From Cellulomonas sp. Leaf334 (GTDB taxonomy: Bacteria > Actinomycetota > Actinomycetes > Actinomycetales > Cellulomonadaceae), in contig NZ_LMOO01000005.1 in NCBI RefSeq assembly GCF_001424195.1, positions 758,653 through 822,652 of the forward strand: DNA of 64,000 nt, written 5' to 3'. The position numbers were made by a program, and so were the translations under genes. Positions 17,177 to 26,226 of this stretch are shown here, in pieces. Below the pieces are notes generated by a model. That model saw only the letters and a program-made list of their open reading frames with translations, made no database searches and was not told the DNA's origin. The number at the start of each line of letters is the position of its first letter. Position 1 is the first letter of the stretch.

Positions 17177-20100
17177 ATGTCTCGCCTCGCCCGCCTCTCG
17201 CTGGCCAACCGCTCGGTCGTCGCCCTGCTGACGATCGCCATCGCCGTGTTCGGCTGGATCAGTCTGGGGTCGCTCAAGCAGGAGCTCATCCCGTCGCTGC
17301 AGATCCCGACGGCGGTCGTCGTCGCGGTGGACCCGGGGTCGTCGCCGCAGCTGGTCGAGCAGCAGGTCACGGTGCCCGTCGAGCAGGCAGTGCGCGCCGT
17401 CGACGGGGTCGAGGACGTCACCTCGACGTCCTCCACCGGGCTGTCGACGACGACCGTCGAGCTGACCTACGGCGGCGACCTCGACGCGTCCGCGCAGGCG
17501 CTGCAGCAGGCCGTCGACCGCGTGCGGAGCTCGCTGCCCACCGGCGTCGAGCCCACCGTCTTCACGGGCTCCCTCGACGACTTCCCCGTGGTCCAGCTCG
17601 CCATCTCCGGCGGCTCCGGTACGGACGACGCCGAGCTGGCGACGCTCGTGCAGGACACCGTGGTGCCGCGCTTCGAGCAGATCGAGGGCGTCCGGGACGT
17701 GACGGTGACCGGGGTCGCCGACGACGCCGTGACCGTCACGCTGGACCTGCCCGCGCTGGCGGGCGCGGGCCTCTCGCCGGCGGCCGTCGGGACGATCCTG
17801 CAGGACAACGGCGTCGTCCTGCCCACCGGCACGGTCGACGAGGGCGACACCACGCTGTCCGTCCAGGTGGGCAGCGAGCTGTCCTCGGTCGAGGACCTCG
17901 AGTCGCTCCCGCTGGTCGGCGCGTCGGTCCCGGTCACCCTCGGTGACGTCGCGGACGTCACCGTCGCCCCCGTGACCGCCACGTCGTTCTCCCGCCTCGA
18001 CGGCGAGCCCGCACTGGCGGTCGCCCTCACCAAGACGCCCGACGGCAACACCGTGGAGGTCTCGCACGGCGCGCAGGACGCGGTCGCGGACCTGGAGGAG
18101 CAGCTGGGCGACGACGTGCAGGTCGCGGTCGTGTTCGACCAGGCGCCGTTCATCGAGGAGTCCATCCACGGCCTGGCCACCGAGGGCGCGCTCGGCCTGG
18201 TGTTCGCGGTGCTCGTGATCCTGCTGTTCCTCGGCTCCGTCCGCTCGACCCTCGTCTCCGCCATCTCGATCCCGCTGTCGCTGCTGGTCACGTTCGTCGG
18301 CCTGAACGTCGGCGGCTACTCGCTGAACATCCTCACGCTCGGCGCGCTGACCATCGCGATCGGCCGGGTCGTCGACGACTCGATCGTCGTGATCGAGAAC
18401 ATCAAGCGGCACCTGTCCTACGGCGAGGCCAAGACGACGGCCATCCTCACGGCGGTGCGCGAGGTCGCCGGGGCGATCACCGCGTCCACGGTCACCACGG
18501 TCGCCGTGTTCCTGCCGATCGCGCTCGTCGGCGGCATGGTCGGGGAGCTGTTCCGGCCGTTCGCGATCACGGTCGCGATCGCCATGACCGCGTCGCTGTT
18601 CGTCGCCCTGACGATCGTGCCCGTCCTGGCCTACTGGTTCATCAAGGCGTCCGCCGAGGACGACGAGTCGGCCCGCGAGGCCGCCGAGGAGAAGGAGCGC
18701 ACCGGGTTCCTGCAGCGCGGCTACCTCGCCACGCTGCGCCCGGCGCTGCGGCACCCCGTCCTCACGCTCGGTGCGGCGTTCCTGATCTTCGTCGGCACCC
18801 TCGCGCTGGTGCCGCGGCTCGAGACCAACTTCCTGGGCGACTCCGGCCAGGACACGCTCACGGTGACCGAGACGTTCGCGCCCGGCACCTCGCTCGACGC
18901 GCAGGACGCCTCGGCCCGGCAGGTCGAGCAGGCGCTCCTGGCCGTCGACGGGGTCACCACCGTCCAGACGACCGTCGGCTCGTCGGGCGGACCCGAGGCC
19001 GCGTTCACGGGAGGCTCCGGCACGCCGCGGGCCACGTTCGCGCTCACGCTCGACGGCGACGCCGACCCGGAGGTCGTCCAGGAGGACGTCCGCGACGCGA
19101 CCGCCGAGCTCGGGGACGTGACCGTCGCCGGCGGCGGTGCCGCGTTCGGCAGCTCGACCGTCGACGTCGTCGTGCGCTCGGACGACCCCGACCAGCTCAC
19201 CGACCTCGCCGCGCAGGTGCAGACCCTCGTCGAGGGCGTCGACGGCACCTCCGACGTCACCAACAACCTCGCGGCGGCCCAGCCGACCGTGCAGGTGGTC
19301 GTCGACCGCGCGGCCGCGGCGGCGGTCGGGCTCACCGAGACGCAGGTGGCCGGCACGGTCGCCGCCGTCATGAGCCCGCGCCCGGTCGGCACCGTCGACC
19401 TGGGCGGGGGACCGCTCGACGTGACGATCCGGGCGACCGCGGGCCCGACGACGCTCGACGAGCTGCGCGCGGTGGTGCTGCCGACGGCCACCGGCCTGGT
19501 CCCGCTGGCGCAGGTGGCCAGCATCGACGAGGTCGACGTCCCGACGTCCGTCACGCGGGTCGACGGAGAGCGGTCCGCGACGATCTCCGCGACGCCGACC
19601 GGCCAGGACCTCGGGGCGCTCACCACCGCCCTGCAGGCCGACCTCGACGACCTCGACGTCCCCGCCGGCGCGAGCGTCGAGATCGGCGGTGTCGCCACCG
19701 ACCAGCAGGACGCGTTCGCGGACCTGGGTCTGGCGCTGCTGATCGCGATCGCGATCGTCTACCTGGTGATGGTGGCGACGTTCCGCTCGCTGCTCCAGCC
19801 GGTGATCCTGCTGGTCTCCGTGCCGTTCGCCGCGACCGGCGCGCTCCTCGCGCTGCTGCTCACCGGCACCCCGCTGGGCGTCCCGGCGCTGATCGGCGTG
19901 CTCATGCTGGTCGGCATCGTGGTCACCAACGCGATCGTGCTCATCGACCTGGTCAACCAGTACCGCCGGGCGGGCAGGCCGCTGGCCGAGGCCGTGACCG
20001 AGGGCGCTCGCAAGCGCCTGCGGCCGATCCTCATGACGGCCCTCGCGACGATCTTCGCGCTCCTGCCGATGGCATTCGGGCTCACGGGTGGCGGGGTGTT

Positions 20101-20227
20101 CATCTCGAAGCCGCTCGCGATCGTCGTCATCGGCGGCCTGGTCACGTCGACGCTGCTCACGCTCGTCCTCGTGCCTGTGCTCTACACCCTGGCCGAGAAG
20201 GCGAAGGCTCGCGGCCGGACGGTCTGA
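17177..20227 (+). CDS. RND-family efflux permease (AcrB/HAE-like)
   Basis: A 1,016-residue inner-membrane proton-driven exporter. ATG 17177 follows a perfect GGAGG site. The layout is the classic duplicated one: TM1, a large porter loop, TM2-6, TM7, a second loop, TM8-12. TM4 contains the proton-relay pair in GRVVDDSIVVIENIKRH, and the second half ends with GVPALIGVLMLVGIVVTNAIVL. Length matches the family. No membrane-fusion or outer-membrane partner gene is nearby, as expected for a Gram-positive cell, so it probably works as a stand-alone pump. Substrate unknown. It is a single-gene unit between a divergent reductase gene and its own terminator. Confidence 0.92.
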   Translation: MSRLARLSLANRSVVALLTIAIAVFGWISLGSLKQELIPSLQIPTAVVVAVDPGSSPQLVEQQVTVPVEQAVRAVDGVEDVTSTSSTGLSTTTVELTYGGDLDASAQALQQAVDRVRSSLPTGVEPTVFTGSLDDFPVVQLAISGGSGTDDAELATLVQDTVVPRFEQIEGVRDVTVTGVADDAVTVTLDLPALAGAGLSPAAVGTILQDNGVVLPTGTVDEGDTTLSVQVGSELSSVEDLESLPLVGASVPVTLGDVADVTVAPVTATSFSRLDGEPALAVALTKTPDGNTVEVSHGAQDAVADLEEQLGDDVQVAVVFDQAPFIEESIHGLATEGALGLVFAVLVILLFLGSVRSTLVSAISIPLSLLVTFVGLNVGGYSLNILTLGALTIAIGRVVDDSIVVIENIKRHLSYGEAKTTAILTAVREVAGAITASTVTTVAVFLPIALVGGMVGELFRPFAITVAIAMTASLFVALTIVPVLAYWFIKASAEDDESAREAAEEKERTGFLQRGYLATLRPALRHPVLTLGAAFLIFVGTLALVPRLETNFLGDSGQDTLTVTETFAPGTSLDAQDASARQVEQALLAVDGVTTVQTTVGSSGGPEAAFTGGSGTPRATFALTLDGDADPEVVQEDVRDATAELGDVTVAGGGAAFGSSTVDVVVRSDDPDQLTDLAAQVQTLVEGVDGTSDVTNNLAAAQPTVQVVVDRAAAAAVGLTETQVAGTVAAVMSPRPVGTVDLGGGPLDVTIRATAGPTTLDELRAVVLPTATGLVPLAQVASIDEVDVPTSVTRVDGERSATISATPTGQDLGALTTALQADLDDLDVPAGASVEIGGVATDQQDAFADLGLALLIAIAIVYLVMVATFRSLLQPVILLVSVPFAATGALLALLLTGTPLGVPALIGVLMLVGIVVTNAIVLIDLVNQYRRAGRPLAEAVTEGARKRLRPILMTALATIFALLPMAFGLTGGGVFISKPLAIVVIGGLVTSTLLTLVLVPVLYTLAEKAKARGRTV

Positions 20228-20234
20228 GCACGAC

Positions 20235-20268
20235 GAAGGGGGCGGTCCGCACGCGGACCGCCCCCTTC
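20235..20268. terminator. 16-bp hairpin terminator
   Basis: Arms 20235-20250 and 20253-20268 (GAAGGGGGCGGTCCGC and its complement) are perfect and sit 8 nt after the RND stop and 13 nt before the convergent ABC permease stop. It can serve both transcripts. Confidence 0.85.
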
Positions 20269-20281
20269 GCTGTGCGTCAGG

Positions 20282-21145
20282 TCAGGCGTCGCGCTTCTTC
20301 AGCAGCACGGCGGCCACACCGAGAACCACGACGACCCACAGGACCAGGACGCCGTAGCCCTCCCAGGCGCTCAGGTCCGCACCGACGTCCGAGAACGACG
20401 CCGCGAACTCGAGCTGTTCGTCCGTCTGCGTGACCTGCTGACCGGCGAGACCGGGCAGGAAGGGCGCCATCAGGGTCAGCGGCTTCCACGGGATCGACGT
20501 GAAGAGGATCGGCGCGACGAGCAGGAGGCCGAGCACGGTCGCGATGGCCGCGGCCGAGTGGCGCATGAGCGCACCCAGGGCGAACGCGAAGAGCGCGATC
20601 GTGGCGAGGTACACCGCGGTCCCGACGAGCGGCCGGATCATGTCCGGGTCGCCGAGGTCGACCGAGAGGCCCTGGCTGTCGAAGAAGAGCGCCTGCAGGC
20701 CCGTCCCTGCGGCGACGGCGACGATGCTCGCCCCGAAGACCGCGATGATCAGCACGATCGCCTTGGACCACAGGACCGGGAGGCGCTTGGGTACGGCCGT
20801 CAGGCTCGAGCGGATCATCCCGGTCGTGTACTCGCTCGTGATGGTCAGGGCACCGAGGACGGCCAGAGCCAGCTGGCCGAGGGTCACGGCGAAGCTCAGC
20901 GGCGCCAGCGCGTCGGTCGCGTCGGGCGGACCACCCTGCTCGGGACCGGGAGCGTTGACGTACGCCAGGCTGATCAGCACGACCAGGCCGACGGTCGCCA
21001 GCAGGAAGATGCCGAGCGTCCAGATGGTCGAGCGGACCGACCAGAACTTGATCCACTCGCCGCGCAGCAGGTGGCCGAAGCTGAGCTTGTGACCCGACAA
21101 CGGGGCGTCGGTGCGGTGGGGGGCGGTGGCGACGGCGGCGCTCAT
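20282..21145 (-). CDS. ABC-2 type exporter permease
   Basis: A 287-residue membrane protein with about six transmembrane helices: one near 42-62, a cluster from 85 to 105, then pairs near 130-155, 170-190, 195-215 and a last helix 263-280 ending LLKKRDA. A cytoplasmic N-terminus carries LRGEWIKFWSVRST, the amphipathic element common to ABC-2 permeases of the ABC-2_3/NatB kind. Its ATG overlaps the stop of the ATPase gene by 4 nt (ATGA), so the two are translationally coupled. Substrate unknown; similar actinobacterial pairs are annotated as multidrug or bacitracin-type exporters without proof. Confidence 0.88.
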   Translation of the reverse strand: MSAAVATAPHRTDAPLSGHKLSFGHLLRGEWIKFWSVRSTIWTLGIFLLATVGLVVLISLAYVNAPGPEQGGPPDATDALAPLSFAVTLGQLALAVLGALTITSEYTTGMIRSSLTAVPKRLPVLWSKAIVLIIAVFGASIVAVAAGTGLQALFFDSQGLSVDLGDPDMIRPLVGTAVYLATIALFAFALGALMRHSAAAIATVLGLLLVAPILFTSIPWKPLTLMAPFLPGLAGQQVTQTDEQLEFAASFSDVGADLSAWEGYGVLVLWVVVVLGVAAVLLKKRDA

Positions 21146-22119
21146 CGGGCGTCCTCTCCGGTGGGTGCAGCAGCGGCGTGCGCGGCGGCCGGACGTGGTT
21201 CGGCGCCCGGGATCTCGGCCGAGTGGTACTCGACCGACTCGGACGTCAGGGACATGTAGGCGTCCTCGAGGGAGCCCTGCAGCGGCGTGAGCTCGTGCAG
21301 GACGATGCCCGACGCGGCGGCGATCTCGCCGACCTCGACGGCCGTCGCCCCGTGCACCTCGAGCAGACCGTCCTCGGCGGGGGTCACGGTCACGGCGGGA
21401 CCGGCCAGGCGTGCGGCCAGGTCCGTGGCCTGCGGCGACCGGACGCGCACGGTGGCGCGGGTGGCCTCGGAGATCACGGTGTCGACCGGGCCGTCGGCGA
21501 TGATCTTGCCGCGCCCGATGACGATCAGGTGGTCCGCCGTCACGGCCATCTCGCTCATCAGGTGCGAGGACAGGAAGACCGTGCGGCCCTCGGACGCGGC
21601 CAGGTACTTGACCAGGTTGCGCACCCAGAGGACACCCTCGGGGTCGAGCCCGTTGACCGGCTCGTCGAGGATCAGCGTCTGCGGGTCGCCGACGAGGGCG
21701 GCCGCGATGCCGAGGCGCTGCCCCATGCCGAGCGAGAAGCCGCCGACCCGCCGCTTGGCGACGGTGTCGAGGCCGGTCATCGAGATGACCTCGTTGACGC
21801 GCTTGTTGCCGATGCCGTGCGTCGCGGCGATGGCGCGCAGGTGGTTGCGGGCGCTGCGGCCCGTGTGGACCGCCTTCGCCTCGAGCAGCGCGCCGACCTC
21901 CGTGAGCGGGGAGCGGTGCTCGGCGTAGGGGCGGCCGTTGACGGTGACGGTGCCGTGCGTCGGGCGGTCGAGCCCGACGATCATGCGCATCGTGGTGGAC
22001 TTGCCGGCACCGTTGGGGCCCAGGAAGCCGGTGACCCGGCCGGGCTGCACGGTGAACGAGATACCGTCCACCGCCGTCTTGGTGCCGTATCTCTTCGTGA
22101 GGTCGTGGGCCTCGATCAT
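21142..22119 (-). CDS. ABC exporter ATP-binding protein
   Basis: A 325-residue ATPase (DrrA/NatA type). Walker A GPNGAGKST (about 34-42), a Q-loop region, signature FSLGMGQRLGIA (about 131) and Walker B LILDEPVNGLDPEG (about 152) followed by the switch His in SSHLMSEM are all intact. A C-terminal extension of about 100 residues follows the nucleotide domain, as usual for DrrA-like proteins. GAGGAA lies 5-8 nt upstream; I prefer ATG 22119 over the GTG at 22122. First gene of the pair with the downstream permease. Drives export of an unidentified compound. Confidence 0.9.
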   Translation of the reverse strand: MIEAHDLTKRYGTKTAVDGISFTVQPGRVTGFLGPNGAGKSTTMRMIVGLDRPTHGTVTVNGRPYAEHRSPLTEVGALLEAKAVHTGRSARNHLRAIAATHGIGNKRVNEVISMTGLDTVAKRRVGGFSLGMGQRLGIAAALVGDPQTLILDEPVNGLDPEGVLWVRNLVKYLAASEGRTVFLSSHLMSEMAVTADHLIVIGRGKIIADGPVDTVISEATRATVRVRSPQATDLAARLAGPAVTVTPAEDGLLEVHGATAVEVGEIAAASGIVLHELTPLQGSLEDAYMSLTSESVEYHSAEIPGAEPRPAAAHAAAAPTGEDAR

Positions 22120-22240
22120 CACTTTTCCTCGTCAGTCGGAAATTGGGGCCGTGACGACCCTAGGGGTGCCCGGCAAGCCCATACATCGGACCAAGGGGGG
22201 ATCCGCCCCCGCCGAAAGGCCGAGGCGGGCGAGACCTGGG

Positions 22241-22273
22241 AACGAACGCGCCCCCGTCGACGTTCGTTACGCT
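22241..22273 (+). promoter_or_regulatory. Inverted repeat and -10 hexamer before the BI-1 family gene
   Basis: AACGAACG (22241-22248) and CGTTCGTT (22261-22268) form an 8-bp perfect inverted repeat with a 12-nt spacer. It abuts a TACGCT -10-like hexamer (22268-22273), 44 nt upstream of the gene. No clear -35 is present, which would fit an activator-dependent promoter. Inference only. Confidence 0.4.
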
Positions 22274-22316
22274 GACAGCCTCGTCTGACAGCGCCCGATC
22301 CGTCCAGGAGGACGCC

Positions 22317-23132
22317 ATGGCCAATCCCATCTTCAACAACAGTCCGGTCTTCCAGGATCCCGTGCAGCGCAAGGGTCAGAAGTCGACCGTCTCCTACGGC
22401 ACCGCCGGTGCCCAGGTGGCCGACGCCGCCACCCTCGACCAGATGTACGACGCCCCCGCCGCCACCACGCGCGAGACGGGCCGGCTGACGTACGACGACG
22501 TCATCATGAAGACCGCCGGCCTGCTGGCCGTGCTGGTCGTGACCGGTGCAGCCACCTGGGTGCTCGCGCCCGGTCTGTGGATCTTCGGCGCGATCGTCGG
22601 CCTCGTGCTCGGCCTGGTCAACGCGTTCAAGAAGCAGCCGAGCCCGCCGCTGATCCTCCTCTACGCCGCGGCGCAGGGCGTGTTCCTCGGTGGCCTCAGC
22701 GCCTGGTACGAGTCGTTCTACGAGGGCATCGTCGGCCAGGCCGTCCTCGCGACGCTCTCGGTGTTCGCGGTCTCGCTGTTCCTCTTCAAGTCCGGCAAGG
22801 TCCGGGTCACGCCGAAGTTCCAGCGGATCCTGCTCGTCGCGATGGTCGGGTACCTCGCGTACTCCCTCATCAACATCGTGCTGATGCTGTTCGGCGTCGG
22901 TGGCGGCGATTACGGCCCCATGCGCTCCGGCACCCTCGGCGTGGTCGTGGGTCTCTTCGCGGTCGGCCTGGCCGCGGCGATGCTGATCGTCGACTTCGAC
23001 TCCATCAAGCGCGGTGTCGAGGCCGGTGTCCCGGCCAAGCTCGCGTGGACGGCGGCCTTCGGTCTCGTGGTGACGCTGGTCTGGCTGTACCTGGAGCTGC
23101 TGCGGATCTTCGCCATCCTGCGTGGCGACTGA
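22317..23132 (+). CDS. Bax inhibitor-1/YccA family membrane protein
   Basis: A 271-residue protein starting at ATG 22317 after an AGGAGG site. A hydrophilic N-terminus of about 60 residues (MANPIFNNSPVFQDPVQRKG, ending ETGRLTYDDV) precedes seven transmembrane helices, and the last helices carry DFDSIKRGVEAGVPAKLAW and WLYLELLRIFAILRGD, the family's C-terminal signature with membrane-embedded acidic residues. BI-1 proteins are proton-sensitive calcium leak channels; the bacterial role is poorly defined. As I recall, an orthologue (Rv1072) also lies a few genes before cbs in Mycobacterium tuberculosis, matching the order here. Confidence 0.92.
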   Translation: MANPIFNNSPVFQDPVQRKGQKSTVSYGTAGAQVADAATLDQMYDAPAATTRETGRLTYDDVIMKTAGLLAVLVVTGAATWVLAPGLWIFGAIVGLVLGLVNAFKKQPSPPLILLYAAAQGVFLGGLSAWYESFYEGIVGQAVLATLSVFAVSLFLFKSGKVRVTPKFQRILLVAMVGYLAYSLINIVLMLFGVGGGDYGPMRSGTLGVVVGLFAVGLAAAMLIVDFDSIKRGVEAGVPAKLAWTAAFGLVVTLVWLYLELLRIFAILRGD

Positions 23133-23145
23133 CCTCTGACTGCCC

Positions 23146-23191
23146 CACGTCGGCCCGGGTGCGATGATCGATTCGCACTCGGGCCGACGTG
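23146..23191 (+). terminator. 18-bp hairpin terminator after the BI-1 gene
   Basis: Arms 23146-23163 and 23174-23191 pair over 18 positions with one G-U wobble, around a 10-nt AT-richer loop. The hairpin begins 13 nt after the stop and ends 38 nt before the cbs start, separating the two units. Confidence 0.8.
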
Positions 23192-23229
23192 CGTCTGCCC
23201 GCCCCGCCACCCATGGGAGCAGATCAGTC

Positions 23230-24615
23230 GTGAAGTACGCGAAGCACATCTCGGAGCTCGTCGGCGGCACCCCGCTCGTCCAGCTCACGTCCGTGACGGC
23301 AGGCCTGACGGCGACGATCCTCGCCAAGGTCGAGTACATGAACCCCGGCGGCTCCGTGAAGGACCGCATCGCCCTGAAGATGATCGAGGCCGCGGAGGCG
23401 AGCGGCGAGCTCCTGCCCGGCGGCACGATCGTGGAGCCGACCAGCGGCAACACCGGCGTCGGCCTCGCCCTGGTCGCGCAGCGCAAGGGCTACCGCTGCA
23501 TCTTCGTGTGCCCCGACAAGGTGAGCCAGGACAAGCGCGACGTGCTGCGCGCCTACGGGGCCGAGGTGGTCGTGACCCCGACCGCGGTCGCGCCGGACCA
23601 CCCGAACTCGTACTACTCGGTCTCGGACCGGCTGGCCAAGGAGACCCCCGGCGGCTGGAAGCCGAACCAGTACGCCAACGTGAACGGCCCGGCCAGCCAC
23701 TACGAGACGACCGGCCCGGAGATCTGGGCGGACACCGACGGCCAGGTGACGCACATGGTCGCGGGCGTCGGCACCGGCGGCACGATCACCGGCACCGGCC
23801 GCTACCTGCACGACGTGTCCGACGGGCGGGTGGTCGTCATCGGCGCCGACCCCGCCGGCTCGGTGTACTCCGGCGGCGACGGGCGGCCGTACCTCGTCGA
23901 GGGCGTCGGCGAGGACTTCTGGCCCACGGCGTACGACCCGACCGTGCCCGACGAGATCATCCCCGTCTCCGACGCCGACTCGTTCGCGATGACGCGACGG
24001 CTCGCGCGCGAGGAGGGGCTGCTGGTCGGCGGCTCCTGCGGCATGGCCGTCGAGGCGACCCTGCGCTACGCACGCCGGCTCCAGGAGGAGGACCCCACGG
24101 CCGCCGAGAAGGCAGTGATCGTGGTGATCCTCCCCGACAGCGGGCGGGGCTACCTGTCCAAGATCTTCAACGACAAGTGGATGCGGTCGTACGGGTTCCT
24201 GGCCGCCGACGAGGGCGCCACGGTGGCCGACGTGCTGCGCACCAAGACCGGCACCCTCCCCGACCTGGTGCACACCCACCCGAACGAGACCGTCCGCGAC
24301 GCCATCGAGATCCTGCACGAGTACGGCGTCTCGCAGATGCCCGTCGTCGGCGCGGAACCGCCCGTGAAGATCGGCGAGGTGGCCGGCGCGGTCAGCGAGC
24401 GCGAGCTGCTCGACGCGGTGTTCTCTGGCGACGCCGAGCTGTCCGACCGCGTGGACCGCCACATGGCCGCGCCACTGCCGCTGATCGGCTCGGGGGAGAG
24501 CGTGGAGTCCGCGCGGTCCGCGCTGCAGAAGGCCGACGCCCTCATGGTGGTCGACGACGGGTCGCCCGTCGGGGTGCTCACCCGGCATGATCTGCTCGGG
24601 TTCCTCGCCCGCTGA
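23230..24615 (+). CDS. cbs: Cystathionine beta-synthase
   Basis: A 461-residue PLP enzyme that condenses homocysteine and serine to cystathionine in transsulfuration. Fold-type II features: PLP lysine in NPGGSVKDRIALKM (about residue 44), substrate loop PTSGNTGVGLA, phosphate loop GVGTGGTITGTGRY and GGSCGMAVEA. The C-terminal 125 residues hold two CBS domains (VLRTKTGTLPDLV..., ...ADALMVVDDGSPVGVLTRHDLL), which separate it from cysteine synthase. GTG 23230 follows GGGAGC; an upstream ATG at 23164 lies inside the terminator. A metB gene is also present at 39.4 kb, so both enzymes of cystathionine metabolism are in the window. Confidence 0.95.
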   Translation: MKYAKHISELVGGTPLVQLTSVTAGLTATILAKVEYMNPGGSVKDRIALKMIEAAEASGELLPGGTIVEPTSGNTGVGLALVAQRKGYRCIFVCPDKVSQDKRDVLRAYGAEVVVTPTAVAPDHPNSYYSVSDRLAKETPGGWKPNQYANVNGPASHYETTGPEIWADTDGQVTHMVAGVGTGGTITGTGRYLHDVSDGRVVVIGADPAGSVYSGGDGRPYLVEGVGEDFWPTAYDPTVPDEIIPVSDADSFAMTRRLAREEGLLVGGSCGMAVEATLRYARRLQEEDPTAAEKAVIVVILPDSGRGYLSKIFNDKWMRSYGFLAADEGATVADVLRTKTGTLPDLVHTHPNETVRDAIEILHEYGVSQMPVVGAEPPVKIGEVAGAVSERELLDAVFSGDAELSDRVDRHMAAPLPLIGSGESVESARSALQKADALMVVDDGSPVGVLTRHDLLGFLAR

Positions 24616-24638
24616 CCCCTCCCGGCACAAGGAGCACG

Positions 24639-25646
24639 ATGGCCCTGTTCGACCTTCCCCTGCCCGAGCTCGAGCGTTACCTGCCCGAGCTGGACGAGCC
24701 GGCGGACTTCGACGAGTTCTGGTCGTCGACGCTGGCCTCGGCGAGGTCGTACGACCTGGCGCTCTCCGTGCAGCCGGTCGACTCCGGGCTGACCGTCATC
24801 GACGCGTTCGACGTGACGTTCGCGGGGTTCGGCGGGCACCCGATCAAGGCGTGGGTGACCCGGCCGGCCGGGGCGGTCGGGGTCCTGCCCGCGGTCGTCG
24901 AGCTCATCGGGTACGGCGGCGGGCGCGGGTTCGCGCACGAGCGGCTCGCCTGGGCGGCCGCCGGGTACGTGCACCTCGTCATGGACACGCGCGGGCAGGG
25001 CTCCACCTGGGGCAGCGGCGGGCACACGCCCGACCCGGCGGGCTCCGGGCCGGCGTCGCCCGGGGTGATGACGCGCGGGATCCACGACCCGCACGAGCAC
25101 TACTACCGGCGGCTCGTCACGGACGCGGTCCGCGCGGTCGACGCCGTGCGGGCGCTGCCCGGCGTCGACCCCGCGCGGGTGACCGTCGCGGGGATCAGCC
25201 AGGGCGGCGGGCTCGCGCTCGCGGTCGCCGGGCTGGCCGACGGGCTCGCCGCCGTCCTGCCCGACGTACCGTTCCTGTGCCACTACCCGCGTGCGCTGGG
25301 GATCACCGACGCGTTCCCGTACGGCGAGCTCGTGCAGTACCTCGCCGTGCACCGCGACCAGGAGGCGACCGTCCTGCGCACGATGTCCTACCTGGACGGC
25401 GTGCACTTCGCGCGCCGGGCGTCGGCCCCCGCCCTGTTCTCCGTCGCGCTGCGGGACCAGACGTGCCCGCCGTCCACGGTGTTCGCCGCGTACAACCACT
25501 ACGCGGGCCTGTCGCCGGCACGCCCGGCGACCGAGATCGAGGTCTACGCGTTCAACCAGCACGAGGGAGGGCAGGCCCACCAGCTCGACCGGCAGCTGCG
25601 CTGGTTGCGGTCGTTGCTGGCGCTGGAGGCTGTGCCCGTCAGCTGA
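24639..25646 (+). CDS. Acetyl xylan esterase / cephalosporin-C deacetylase family (CE7)
   Basis: A 335-residue alpha/beta hydrolase. CE7 hallmarks are complete: ELIGYGGGRG oxyanion segment, RGQGSTWGSGG loop, nucleophile elbow GISQGGGLA (Ser about 187), Asp in LRDQTCPPST (about 272) and His in NQHEGGQ (about 307). There is no signal peptide, so it acts in the cytoplasm, deacetylating imported short xylo-oligosaccharides or other small esters. It begins 23 nt after cbs with AAGGAG in between and may be co-transcribed. Its last 8 nt overlap the 3' end of the convergent TetR gene. Substrate preference within the family is broad. Confidence 0.92.
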   Translation: MALFDLPLPELERYLPELDEPADFDEFWSSTLASARSYDLALSVQPVDSGLTVIDAFDVTFAGFGGHPIKAWVTRPAGAVGVLPAVVELIGYGGGRGFAHERLAWAAAGYVHLVMDTRGQGSTWGSGGHTPDPAGSGPASPGVMTRGIHDPHEHYYRRLVTDAVRAVDAVRALPGVDPARVTVAGISQGGGLALAVAGLADGLAAVLPDVPFLCHYPRALGITDAFPYGELVQYLAVHRDQEATVLRTMSYLDGVHFARRASAPALFSVALRDQTCPPSTVFAAYNHYAGLSPARPATEIEVYAFNQHEGGQAHQLDRQLRWLRSLLALEAVPVS

Positions 25647-26226
25647 CCGACAGGCGCTCCAGCCCGCCCACGAGCCCTGCGACGAGGAAGTCGAAGCTCA
25701 CGTCCACGTCGTCGGGCATGCCGAAGCCGCCGTCGAGCTCGAGCACGACGAACCCGTGCACGGCGGCCCGGACGGCGCGGACGGCGTCGATGCGCCGCTC
25801 CGGGGGGACGCCGAGTGCGGTGACGGCGTCTCCGAGCTCGTCGACCACCCGGACGCTCGCGTCGCGGACGGCCTGGGCGTCGGGGTCGTGCACCCAGGCC
25901 GCGCCCTGGACAGCGCCGTAGCGCCCGGGGGAGCGTCGCGCCAGGTGCCGGATCGATCGCGCCATGGCGGGGAGGAGCTCGGCGCCGGAGTGCTCCGCCC
26001 GCACGGCCCGCAGCGCCATGCCGTACTGCTCGATGCAGACCAAGGCGACCTCGCGCCGCAGCGCGGGCAGCCCGGCGACGTGCTTGTAGAGGCTCGGCAC
26101 GGCGACGCCCGCGCGCGCCGCGACGGCGGCGAGCGTGAGGTCGGCGAAACCGGTCGACCCACCGTCGTCGACGACTGCGAGGGCCAGGGCGACGACGGCC
26201 GCACGGTCGAGGCCCGCCCTAGGCAC
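25639..26226 (-). CDS. TetR-family transcriptional regulator
   Basis: A 195-residue repressor starting at GTG 26226. The N-terminal HTH reads LTLAAVAARAGVAVPSLYKHV (about residues 29-49), followed by a ligand domain with AVRAAVHGFVVLELDGGFG, typical of the TetR_C_13/WHG group. The gene overlaps the end of the alpha/beta-hydrolase gene by 8 nt and is co-transcribed behind it. The palindrome in the promoter of that unit is the obvious operator, giving autoregulation. The inducer is probably a substrate or product of the hydrolase; not identifiable from sequence. Confidence 0.9.
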   Translation of the reverse strand: MPRAGLDRAAVVALALAVVDDGGSTGFADLTLAAVAARAGVAVPSLYKHVAGLPALRREVALVCIEQYGMALRAVRAEHSGAELLPAMARSIRHLARRSPGRYGAVQGAAWVHDPDAQAVRDASVRVVDELGDAVTALGVPPERRIDAVRAVRAAVHGFVVLELDGGFGMPDDVDVSFDFLVAGLVGGLERLSVS

